A DNA stretch of 23,266 nucleotides from an uncultured Clostridia bacterium (lineage in GTDB: Bacteria; Bacillota; Clostridia; Oscillospirales; Acutalibacteraceae): the NCBI GenBank assembly GCA_937880805.1, contig CALGRR010000003.1:1-23266 (forward strand), read 5' to 3'. The notes under the pieces are model-generated. The model ran no database searches and was not told the origin of the DNA. It saw nothing but the letters and a program-made list of their open reading frames with translations. The position numbers and the translations under genes are program-made. Shown piece by piece: positions 7,331-14,821 of the stretch (the stretch's first letter is position 1; every line of letters starts with the position of its first letter).

Positions 7331-8331
7331 TTGATTACCTCTATCTCAATCTCACCCTTCTGCAGACCGTCTTTGCCGACAACTCTGCAGTTATAGCCCG
7401 CTTCTGCAAGCTTTATGAGATTTTGTTTTTTCTGACCTGTCATTTTGGATATTTCTTTCTCGGCAACGGCAATAACATAATTGCCCCTGCCTCGTTTTTC
7501 AAGCTCTCCGAGCACAGCATTATAATAAATTCTGCCCTCGCAAAGCTCACGGAGTGCCGGATGATAGGCTCCGCCCGCATAGCCCTCTTCAACTGAGCCG
7601 CCCGAATGCAGACCTACCCTTATCACCTTTATTCCCGCATTTTCAAACATCGGAATAAGCTTTGAACAAAGCTCAACCGTTTCTTCAATGCCCTTGGGTT
7701 CAAAGCTGCCGTTTTTCATAAGACTGCAGAGCTTTGTTCCCTCAATAACAACGGTGGGGTAAATTCTTACCGTTCGGGGAGCAAGACGGATTATTTTTTC
7801 TGCGGTTTCAATGCTGTCGGCATCCTCGGAGCCGTAAAGCCCCGTCATCATCTGCAAGCCGAGCTCAAACCCGAATTCCTTAAGCATCACGCAGGCATCC
7901 TCAACCTGCTTTGCGGTGTGCCCTCTTTCGTTAAGCTGCAAAACCTTATCATCAAGGCTCTGTGCTCCGAGCTCAACCGCCGTAACACCGTAGCTTTTTA
8001 AAATTCCGCAGATTTCACGGTCAATACCGTCGGGTCTTGTTGAAATGCGTATTCCCTTGAATATGCCTTTTTCAACATATTCATAAGCCGCTTCAAGAAG
8101 AGAGAGCATATATTCTCTTTCTATCATCGTGAAGCTGCCGCCGAAAAACGCTATTTCGCCGCCCGCCGCCTCGTTTGCAGAAAGCGATGCCATTGCGGTC
8201 TGAGCCGCCTCGTGAACATCCTTTGCCGTAATATCCTTCTGACTGCCCGATATGCTCCTCTGGTTGCAGAATGAGCACATATGCGGGCATCCCTTATGCA
8301 CAACAAAAAGTGCTATGTTGATATGTTTCAT
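7327..8331 (-). CDS. Elp3-like radical SAM protein
   Basis: A 334-residue radical SAM enzyme. The 4Fe-4S-binding CxxxCxxC motif is CPHMCSFC (Cys15, Cys19, Cys22), followed by the SAM-binding FFGGSFT (62-68). Downstream blocks such as RISTRPDGID and VELGAQSLDD are like those of the Elp3/COG1243 group. The C-terminal acetyltransferase domain of true Elp3 is absent; the protein ends with a short segment that may bind RNA or substrate. The substrate is unknown. Such a gene between rnc and smc is seen in several Clostridia (family knowledge, not checked here). It is joined to both neighbours by 4-base ATGA overlaps, implying translational coupling with RNase III and SMC. Confidence 0.85.
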   Translation of the reverse strand: MKHINIALFVVHKGCPHMCSFCNQRSISGSQKDITAKDVHEAAQTAMASLSANEAAGGEIAFFGGSFTMIEREYMLSLLEAAYEYVEKGIFKGIRISTRPDGIDREICGILKSYGVTAVELGAQSLDDKVLQLNERGHTAKQVEDACVMLKEFGFELGLQMMTGLYGSEDADSIETAEKIIRLAPRTVRIYPTVVIEGTKLCSLMKNGSFEPKGIEETVELCSKLIPMFENAGIKVIRVGLHSGGSVEEGYAGGAYHPALRELCEGRIYYNAVLGELEKRGRGNYVIAVAEKEISKMTGQKKQNLIKLAEAGYNCRVVGKDGLQKGEIEIEVIK

Positions 8332-9005
8332 TTTATTCCCATAAGAGCAAGGGCTTCCTTTGCCGCCTGCTGCTCTGCAAGCTTCTTGCTTCTGCCCGTG
8401 CCCGTGCCGATAACATTGCTGTTGAGATGAACCTCAACGGTAAAGGTTTTTGCGTGGTCGGGGCCCGAAGAATCAATCAGCACATATTCAATATGCTCCT
8501 CACGGTTACGCTGAATAATCTCCTGAAGCATTGTTTTGCAGTCTTTTTCTTTTTCAAGCTCATCGTGTCTTGCAACGAAACGAAGAGCAAGCTTTCTTGC
8601 CTCTTCAAGACCGCCGTCAAGATAAACCGCCGCCAGCACGGCTTCAAAAGCATCGGCAAGAATCGAGGGCCTTTCATCGCCCTTCATTCTCTTTTCGCCC
8701 TTGCCCAGATAAAGTGCCGGGCCTATTTCAAGCTCCTTTGCAAAAACGCAGAGAGCCGTTTCGCAAACTCTTGCCGCCCTGTGCTTTGTGAGCTCACCCT
8801 CGGGCAAATCATAATTCTCATAAAAATATTTTGCCGAAACAAAGCCGAGAATGGAATCGCCCAGAAACTCCAGCCTCTCGTTGCAGACGGTGCCGCCGCC
8901 CTGCTCATTTGCATAAGAGGAGTGCGTGAGTGCGGTTTTCAGCAGAGAAATATCCTTGAACTCATAGCCCAGATTTCTCTGCAGCGTCTCCAGTTTTTCT
9001 TCCAT
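8328..9005 (-). CDS. rnc: Ribonuclease III
   Basis: A 225-residue protein of the standard RNase III length. It has the N-terminal nuclease domain with the signature NERLEFLGDS (42-51) and the second acidic cluster DAFEAVLAAVYLDGG, then a C-terminal double-stranded RNA binding domain (about the last 70 residues, ending KLAEQQAAKEAL). It cuts double-stranded RNA in rRNA precursors and some mRNAs. The ATG at 9005 is preferred: it gives the usual N-terminus, and AAAGGA lies about 11 bases upstream. A TTG at 9038 inside the upstream ACP gene is the alternative. The stop overlaps the radical SAM start (ATGA). Confidence 0.96.
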   Translation of the reverse strand: MEEKLETLQRNLGYEFKDISLLKTALTHSSYANEQGGGTVCNERLEFLGDSILGFVSAKYFYENYDLPEGELTKHRAARVCETALCVFAKELEIGPALYLGKGEKRMKGDERPSILADAFEAVLAAVYLDGGLEEARKLALRFVARHDELEKEKDCKTMLQEIIQRNREEHIEYVLIDSSGPDHAKTFTVEVHLNSNVIGTGTGRSKKLAEQQAAKEALALMGIK

Positions 9006-9021
9006 AAAATCTTTCGTCCTT

Positions 9022-9231
9022 TCAAGATTCGCTTGCAATCAGATCGGCAAGCTCACCAACGGTAATATCATCAACATCACCGATTTCAACTTCAAACCCG
9101 TCTTCAACCGCACGGAGAAGCTCGCCGAGCTCAAATTCATCCTCAACAAGGCTGCCGAGAGCAGTTGCTTCGTCAACGCCGTCAATTCCGAGTTCTTCAC
9201 AAATTAATTCAATCAATTTATCAAGGATCAT
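9022..9231 (-). CDS. Acyl carrier protein homologue lacking the phosphopantetheine serine
   Basis: A 69-residue acidic helical protein with the acyl carrier protein pattern: LIELICEELGID at the start, then ELLRAVEDGFEVEIGDVD, then ITVGELADLI. It occupies the acpP slot directly ahead of rnc. At the modification site, where ACPs have Asp-Ser-Leu-Asp, it reads Asp31-Glu32-Phe33-Glu34, so the Ser that takes 4'-phosphopantetheine is replaced by Glu; spacing to the conserved Phe46 confirms the alignment. It is slightly shorter than typical ACP (about 75-80). It cannot carry an acyl chain in the normal way and may be a structural or regulatory remnant, with a working ACP elsewhere. Start: ATG with GGAGG seven bases upstream. 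Confidence 0.75.
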   Translation of the reverse strand: MILDKLIELICEELGIDGVDEATALGSLVEDEFELGELLRAVEDGFEVEIGDVDDITVGELADLIASES

Positions 9232-9255
9232 AATTATTCCTCCGTAAATATGATT

Positions 9256-10560
9256 TTATTTCTCTTCAAGCTGTTTTTTCAGTTCATTCAGACCTCTTTC
9301 GGCAAGAGCCTCATATCTTTGCTTTTTATCTCTGATTTTCACATCAAGAGGCGGCAAAAGACCGAAGCTTGCACCCATAGGCTGAAAATTCTTTATATTT
9401 TCATCGCTGATATAGCGTGCAAGTGCACCCGTCATCGTTAATTCCGAGGGCAGAAACGGCTCCTTGCCGAGAATTCTGTTTGCGGCATTGATACCCGCAA
9501 GAATTCCCGCCGAGGCAGATTCCATATAGCCCTCAACACCCGTTATCTGACCTGCGAAATACAAGCCTTCCTTTGCTTTGAAGCCGAAATCGCTGCCGAG
9601 CAGACGGGGCGAATCAATAAAGGTGTTGCGGTGCATAACACCGTAACGCACAAATTCCGCATTTCTGAGGGCAGGAATCATTGAAAAAACTCTTTTCTGC
9701 TCGCCGAATTTAAGGTTTGTCTGAAAGCCCACAAGATTATACATTGTGCCTGCCGTGTTTTCTTTGCGAAGCTGAAGATTTGCCCAGGGGCGGTGACCTG
9801 TTTTCGGATTAACAAGACCCGCAGGCTTCATAGGTCCGAAACGGATAGTGTCGTGCCCTCTTGACGCCATAACCTCAATGGGCATACAGCCCTCATAAAC
9901 ACCTTTTCGTTTATCAAATTCGTGGGTCGGTGCACTTTCTGCATTTATAAGTGCCTCATAAAATGCTTCATATTCTTCTTTATTCATAGGGCAGTTGATA
10001 TAATCGTCGGGCTCGCCTCTGTCATATCTTGACTGCATAAAGGCATTCTCAAGGTCAATGCTTTCCGCAGTAACAATGGGTGCCGCCGCATCAAAAAAGC
10101 TTAAATTTCCGCCGCAGAGTGCGGATATTTTTTCGGAAAGTGCTTCCGAAGCAAGAGGTCCCGCCGCAATGACTGCAACGCCCTCGGGTATTTCGGTAAC
10201 CTCTTCTCTGATAAGCGTTATTTCTTTTCGGGAAAGAATTTTTTCGGTTACCAGAGCCGAAAATTTATCTCTGTCAACGGCAAGTGCTCCGCCTGCGGGC
10301 ACAGCGGTTGCCTTTGCACTCTCCACACACAGAGAGCCCAGAAGCTCCATTTCCGCCTTGAGCATACCCGCCGCACAGCCAAGACGCATTGCCTTGAAGG
10401 AATTTGAGCACACAAGCTCCGCAAGACCCTCGCCCGAATGGGCGGGAGAAAACCTGACGGGCTTCATCTCATAAAGCTCAACCTCAATGCCTCTGTTTGC
10501 AAGCTGCCACGCTGCTTCAACTCCTGCGAAGCCGCCGCCGATAACCCTGACCTTATTCAT
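9256..10560 (-). CDS. trmFO: Folate/FAD-dependent tRNA (uracil-54-C5)-methyltransferase TrmFO
   Basis: A 434-residue flavoprotein that makes ribothymidine at position 54 in the tRNA T-loop, using methylenetetrahydrofolate. FAD binding is shown by VRVIGGGFAGVEAAWQLA near the start and by GQITGVEGYMESASAG (about 337-352). Both cysteines known to matter in the Bacillus enzyme have counterparts: Cys51 in ELVCSNSF and Cys225 in YEGCMPIE. The start is set at the ATG at 10560 because the FAD motif normally begins within ten residues; a longer reading is an artefact inside topA. The start overlaps the topA stop by 8 bases, and AAGGA lies nine bases upstream. Confidence 0.95.
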   Translation of the reverse strand: MNKVRVIGGGFAGVEAAWQLANRGIEVELYEMKPVRFSPAHSGEGLAELVCSNSFKAMRLGCAAGMLKAEMELLGSLCVESAKATAVPAGGALAVDRDKFSALVTEKILSRKEITLIREEVTEIPEGVAVIAAGPLASEALSEKISALCGGNLSFFDAAAPIVTAESIDLENAFMQSRYDRGEPDDYINCPMNKEEYEAFYEALINAESAPTHEFDKRKGVYEGCMPIEVMASRGHDTIRFGPMKPAGLVNPKTGHRPWANLQLRKENTAGTMYNLVGFQTNLKFGEQKRVFSMIPALRNAEFVRYGVMHRNTFIDSPRLLGSDFGFKAKEGLYFAGQITGVEGYMESASAGILAGINAANRILGKEPFLPSELTMTGALARYISDENIKNFQPMGASFGLLPPLDVKIRDKKQRYEALAERGLNELKKQLEEK

Positions 10561-12658
10561 CGCCTTTTTTCCTTCTGGGGGCAGCCTTTTCATAGCCGCA
10601 GCCCTTTGCCATACAAACAAGCTTGCCCGTTTTCTTCTTAAAGAGTGCCTTTCCGCATTCGGGGCAATCCTGACCTGCGGGAGCATCCCAGCTCATAAAG
10701 TTACACTTGGGCCAGTTGCCGCAGCCATAGAAAACGTGACCCTTCTTTGATTTTCTTTCGATTATCTCGCTGCCGCATTCGGGGCATTTTGCACCCGTGT
10801 TAACAATAAGCGGCTTTGCGTTTTTGCATTCGGGATAACCGGGGCAGGCAAGGAATCTGCCGTATCTGCCCGTCTTTATAACCATCATTCTGCCGCACTT
10901 ATCGCAGGGAATATCGGTTGTATCCTCTTCAAGCTGAATCTTGACATTCTTCATTTCTGCCTTTGCTTTATCAAGATTCTTTTCAAGGTCGGTATAGAAT
11001 TCATCAAGCATTGCAACATAATCGGCTTCGCCGCAGCCAACCTTATCAAGGGTTGTTTCCATCTGTGCGGTAAACTTGGTGTTTACGATTTTGGGGAATT
11101 TATCCTTAAGAAGGCTTGTTGTTGCACCGCCGAGCTCGGTGGGCACAAGCTGCTTTGCCTTTCTCTGCACATAGCCTCTCTTGATGATGGTTGAAAGAAT
11201 TGTTGCATATGTGCTGGGTCTGCCAACACCGTTTTCTTCTAGCTCTTTGATAAGCGAAGCTTCGGTGTAGCGTGCGGGAGGCTGGGTGAAATGCTGATTT
11301 GACGAAAGCTCACGGAGCTTGAGTGCCTCGCCCGACTTGATTTCGGGCAGAACGCCCTTTTCTGCTTCCTCCTCGGGAAGGTCATAAAGTCTGGTGAAGC
11401 CGTCAAACTTGATTGAATAGCCCGCTGCGGTGAAGATGCAGTATTCATTTTCGTTGCCCGCCTTTGCCGCAACGATTTCTGCCTTAACTGTATTCTGAAC
11501 GCAGCTTGCCATAAGGCTTGCCATAAAACGCATCCAGATAAGATTATAGAGCTTATACTGGTCGCTTGTGAGGCTGCCCTTTACCATTGCGGGAGTAATT
11601 GACGGTGTTGAAGGTCTGATTGCTTCGTGACCGTCCTGTGCATTGGCTCTCGATTTATAATATACGGGCTTTTCGGGCAAATATTCTTTGCCGTAGGTTT
11701 TTGCTATAAAATCCGATGCGGAGGCTCTTGCTTCCTCTGAAATACGGAGTGAATCGGTTCTCATATAAGTGATAAGACCCGTTGTGCCTATATCTTTAAC
11801 ATTAACGCCTTCATAAAGCTCCTGGGCGGCACGCATTGTTCTTTCCGCCTGGAAACCGAGCTTTCTTGAAGCCTCCTGCTGAAGTGTTGAAGTGATGAAG
11901 GGGGGAGCAGGATTCTTTTTTCTTGTGCCCTTCTTAACGGTTTTAACCTCATATTCCGCACCGTTGAGGCGGTCAAGATAGCTCTGTGCCTGCTCACCGT
12001 TTGTGATTTTGATTTTGCCGTTTTCATCCGCATAGAGAGTTGCTGTAAAGGTTCTTCTCTGCGAATTTGCAAGCTTTGCATCAATTACCCAATATTCCTC
12101 GGGAACGAATGCGTTGATTTCGTTTTCACGGTCAACAATGAGTCTTACCGCAACACTCTGAACTCTGCCCGCCGAAAGACCTCTTCTGATTTTCTGCGAA
12201 ACAAAGGGGCTTAAACGGTAGCCCACAAGGCGGTCAAGAATTCTTCTTGCCTGCTGTGCATTAACAAGATCCATATTGACCTGCTTGGGGTTTGACATTC
12301 CGTTTTCAATACCCGTTTTTGTGATTTCATTAAAGGTTACTCGGTTCTGCTTTTTCAAATCAAGGCCGAGAACGGTTGCAAGGTGCCACGAAATTGCCTC
12401 TCCCTCACGGTCGGGGTCGGCTGCGAGATAAACTGCTTCGCTGCCGTCAACCATTTCCTTAAGCTCCTTGACAAGCTTTTCCTTTCCCTTGATGAGTGCA
12501 TATTTGGGTGCAAAGTTGTTCTTAACATCAACGCTGAGCTTTGCTGCGGGCAAATCTCTGATATGACCCTTTGATGCAACAACTTCATAATCTTTTCCGA
12601 GATATTTTTTAATGGTATTTGCTTTTGCGGGGGACTCAACGATTACAAGCTTGGACAT
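10553..12658 (-). CDS. topA: DNA topoisomerase I (type IA)
   Basis: A 701-residue type IA topoisomerase, which relaxes negative supercoils by passing DNA through a single-strand break. The TOPRIM domain contains VESPAKA (Glu9) and DPDREGE (81-87). The active-site tyrosine is Tyr298 in GLITYMRTDSLR. The C-terminal tail has three C4 zinc-finger units, at about 586-610 (CDKCGRM...CPGYPEC), 623-650 (CPECGSE...GNWPKC) and 663-690 (CPECGKA...AKGCGYE), ending in a basic PRRKKGDE. Length and domain order are typical of Firmicutes TopA. It lies between dprA (24-base gap) and trmFO (8-base overlap), the standard order in the phylum. AGGAG lies ten bases before the ATG. Confidence 0.97.
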   Translation of the reverse strand: MSKLVIVESPAKANTIKKYLGKDYEVVASKGHIRDLPAAKLSVDVKNNFAPKYALIKGKEKLVKELKEMVDGSEAVYLAADPDREGEAISWHLATVLGLDLKKQNRVTFNEITKTGIENGMSNPKQVNMDLVNAQQARRILDRLVGYRLSPFVSQKIRRGLSAGRVQSVAVRLIVDRENEINAFVPEEYWVIDAKLANSQRRTFTATLYADENGKIKITNGEQAQSYLDRLNGAEYEVKTVKKGTRKKNPAPPFITSTLQQEASRKLGFQAERTMRAAQELYEGVNVKDIGTTGLITYMRTDSLRISEEARASASDFIAKTYGKEYLPEKPVYYKSRANAQDGHEAIRPSTPSITPAMVKGSLTSDQYKLYNLIWMRFMASLMASCVQNTVKAEIVAAKAGNENEYCIFTAAGYSIKFDGFTRLYDLPEEEAEKGVLPEIKSGEALKLRELSSNQHFTQPPARYTEASLIKELEENGVGRPSTYATILSTIIKRGYVQRKAKQLVPTELGGATTSLLKDKFPKIVNTKFTAQMETTLDKVGCGEADYVAMLDEFYTDLEKNLDKAKAEMKNVKIQLEEDTTDIPCDKCGRMMVIKTGRYGRFLACPGYPECKNAKPLIVNTGAKCPECGSEIIERKSKKGHVFYGCGNWPKCNFMSWDAPAGQDCPECGKALFKKKTGKLVCMAKGCGYEKAAPRRKKGDE

Positions 12659-12682
12659 TTTGTTTTTTCTCCTGTCAGTTTA

Positions 12683-13852
12683 TTATTTCAAAACGTAGTT
12701 TTTTCCGTCTGTTTGCTTTATATAGCCCTCAAGCTCAAGTTTAAAAAGAGCCGAGATAACCTCTGAAAGCGGCATTCCGCTTATAAGGCTGATTTCATCG
12801 GGATGAAGCGGTTCGCTGCCGAAAAGAGCATAAACCGTTTCAATGTTTTTTCCGTAATCTCCCGCAAGCTCTTTTTTCTCTTTGGGAGGCCCGGATTTTT
12901 TCACTTCCTTCGGTTCTGCCGCCTCGGGAAGCCTGAATTTTTCGGATATTTCTTCAATCTTTTTCAGATTTATTATATCGGGATACATAACCGAATAGGG
13001 TTTAAGAATATCTTCTGCATCCGCAACTGCTCTTGCTCCGTCAGTTATAAGCTTATTTGCACCTGTATATGCGGTGCTCAGAACGCTGCCGGGAATTGCA
13101 TAAACCTCTTTTCCCTGCTCTGCGGCACGCCTTGCAGTTATGAGCGAGCCGCTTTTTTCGCCCGCTTCAACAACAAGAACGCCTTTGCTCATACCCGAAA
13201 TAATGCGGTTTCTTGCAGGGAACGAATAAATTGAAGCTCTTGCCATTGGTGCATATTCAGTTACAACCGCACCGCTTTTGCTTATCTCACGGCGTAGGGG
13301 TTCGTTTTCACGAAGATAATCCGTGCCGAGACCGCAGCCGAGCACGCAAACGGTTTTTCCTTTTGCGAGCAAGGCTCCCTCGTGTGCCGCACTGTCTATT
13401 CCGAGTGCACCGCCGCTGACTATAACGGCACCTGCCGCCGCAGCCTGTGCGGAAATTTTTGTTGCTATTGCAATGCTTTCGCTGCCCGGCTTTCTTGTGC
13501 CCACAACTCCGATTGCAATTCCTTTGTTGACACACGATAAATCGCCGTCAACATAGAGCACTATCGGCATATCAATCAGCCTGCGAAGGTCATCGGGATA
13601 ATCCGCACTCTCGGGCGTAATAATATGCCAGCCGTTTCTTTTGCAGGTTTCAACTATCTCTTCGGCTTTTTCAATAGGCGTTGAAAGAATTCTTTTAAGC
13701 CTTGCCGCACTTACACCGCCCGAGCTTACTATTTCGTTTTCTCCTGCTTTATATAATTTCTCAGGGTCGGGGAAGGCAGTTAAAATATCGTCATTTCTGG
13801 TTGCCACACCCGCTATAAGCGAATACCAGACCCAGTATTTTATATCGCTCAT
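12683..13852 (-). CDS. dprA: DNA-processing protein DprA (Smf)
   Basis: A 389-residue DprA. It has an N-terminal helical SAM-like region (about 1-75), a central Rossmann-type DNA-binding fold with VVGTRKPGSE (117-125) and SGGALGIDSAAHEGAL (146-161), and a C-terminal winged-helix-like segment (about 330-389). DprA loads RecA on incoming single-stranded DNA during transformation, and is also widespread in species not known to be competent. A Lys/Glu/Pro-rich linker (about 310-325) separates the core from the C-terminal domain. The ATG overlaps the upstream methyltransferase stop (ATGA), with GGGAG eight bases ahead. Its stop is 24 bases from topA. Confidence 0.95.
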   Translation of the reverse strand: MSDIKYWVWYSLIAGVATRNDDILTAFPDPEKLYKAGENEIVSSGGVSAARLKRILSTPIEKAEEIVETCKRNGWHIITPESADYPDDLRRLIDMPIVLYVDGDLSCVNKGIAIGVVGTRKPGSESIAIATKISAQAAAAGAVIVSGGALGIDSAAHEGALLAKGKTVCVLGCGLGTDYLRENEPLRREISKSGAVVTEYAPMARASIYSFPARNRIISGMSKGVLVVEAGEKSGSLITARRAAEQGKEVYAIPGSVLSTAYTGANKLITDGARAVADAEDILKPYSVMYPDIINLKKIEEISEKFRLPEAAEPKEVKKSGPPKEKKELAGDYGKNIETVYALFGSEPLHPDEISLISGMPLSEVISALFKLELEGYIKQTDGKNYVLK

Positions 13853-14628
13853 CTTATCAACTCCCAGGCAAGAATTGCCGCCGCCGCCGAAGCATTGAAG
13901 GATTCTGCTCTGCCCTGCATCGGTATAACCGTTTGCATTCTGCAGGCATCAATAACCGCCTGCGAAAGACCGTTGCCCTCATTGCCCACGCAGCAGATAA
14001 CTCCGCCCTTCATTTCAACCTTTCTTATATCGGTTGCCGTGCTTCTGGGCACAGAGGCAAGGGTGAGCATTCCGTTTTCGTTTGCTTTTTTTATCAGCTC
14101 TTCAAGGCTCGGCTCTTCGATGATGTTGAGCCTGAGCAAAGAGCCCATTGATGCACGCATTGCCTTGGGGTTATAAATATCGCAGCCGCCGCTGACGATA
14201 AGACCGTCAAGCCCCAGAGCCTCAACGCTTCTGCACACCGCACCGAGATTTGACGGGTCCTGCAGATTTTCAAGGGCAAGATACCTGCCCCCCGCTTCAA
14301 TTCCGTTTTTGCTTCTTTCGGGAATGGCACAGATGCAGAAAACTCCCTGGGAGCTTTCGGTATCTGAAAGCTTTTTTGCAACATCCTCGCTTATTTCATA
14401 GCATATGCAGCCGCCTGCGGATATTTCACCTATGTAGACCTCATATTTTGAAAAAGCCTTTGATGTTATAAAAGCCGAGCGTATTTCAATTCCCGTTTTT
14501 GCCGCATCGGAGCAAAGCCTTGCCCCCTCGAGAATGAATTCACCGTTTTTGCGGCGGAAAGACGGGCTTTCGCCGAGCTTTACTGCATATTTGATTTTTT
14601 CGTTTGTGCGTGCAGTTATCTTTTCCAT
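13849..14628 (-). CDS. TrmH/SpoU-family RNA 2'-O-methyltransferase
   Basis: A 259-residue SPOUT methyltransferase. The N-terminal substrate-binding domain (about 1-100) has the pattern ITARTNEKIK and FILEGARL. The knotted catalytic domain has motif 1 NLQDPSNLGAVCRS (121-134), motif 2 GNEGNGLS (215-222) and motif 3 IPMQGRAESFNAS (235-247). Family members methylate a ribose 2'-OH of 23S rRNA or tRNA using S-adenosylmethionine; the target nucleotide cannot be read from sequence. It is the first gene of the long run that continues through dprA to smc. The ribosome binding site is weak (AAGG, about ten bases before the ATG). Confidence 0.92.
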   Translation of the reverse strand: MEKITARTNEKIKYAVKLGESPSFRRKNGEFILEGARLCSDAAKTGIEIRSAFITSKAFSKYEVYIGEISAGGCICYEISEDVAKKLSDTESSQGVFCICAIPERSKNGIEAGGRYLALENLQDPSNLGAVCRSVEALGLDGLIVSGGCDIYNPKAMRASMGSLLRLNIIEEPSLEELIKKANENGMLTLASVPRSTATDIRKVEMKGGVICCVGNEGNGLSQAVIDACRMQTVIPMQGRAESFNASAAAAILAWELIR

Positions 14629-14645
14629 TAATTTGATACCTTAAT

Positions 14646-14674
14646 ATTATAAATTCGTAATTCGTAATTCTTAA
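14646..14674 (-). promoter_or_regulatory. Candidate promoter of the trmH-dprA-topA-...-smc run
   Basis: Minus strand: perfect -10 TATAAT (14646-14651) with -35 TTAAGA (14669-14674) at a 17-base spacer. The -35 box lies inside the terminal repeat of the adjoining miniature element, and the -10 is at its edge. The -35 is only 4/6, so this is a moderate prediction. Confidence 0.5.
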
Positions 14675-14821
14675 TGCGTAATGAAGGACGGGCTTCGCCC
14701 GTACCCATTATATAAGAACCTCTAACACTTCCGTGTTAGAGAACCTTGTTATTTCATAATAAATCGGTCATAGGCGGAGCCTATCCTTTAATTAAGAATT
14801 ACGCATTCCTAATTACGAATT
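14651..14821 (-). repeat. Miniature hairpin-rich element, copy A
   Basis: About 171 bases bounded by imperfect inverted repeats of AATTCGTAATT / GCGTAAT type. On the minus strand it begins AATTCGTAATTAGGAATGCG; its first 26 bases are identical to the start of copy B on the plus strand. Inside are three hairpins: ATAGGC-GGA-GCCTAT (14770-14784), a 9-bp stem CTCTAACAC-TTCC-GTGTTAGAG, and ACGGGC-TTC-GCCCGT (14688-14702). It fills almost the whole gap between secA and the TrmH-family gene. No coding capacity. It resembles a MITE or a mobile intergenic repeat; no clear target duplication was seen. Confidence 0.75.

Noticed and set aside
10561..10686. Extended trmFO start at 10686
   Set aside because: The added residues are an out-of-frame reading of the topA zinc-finger region; the FAD motif requires the start at 10560.
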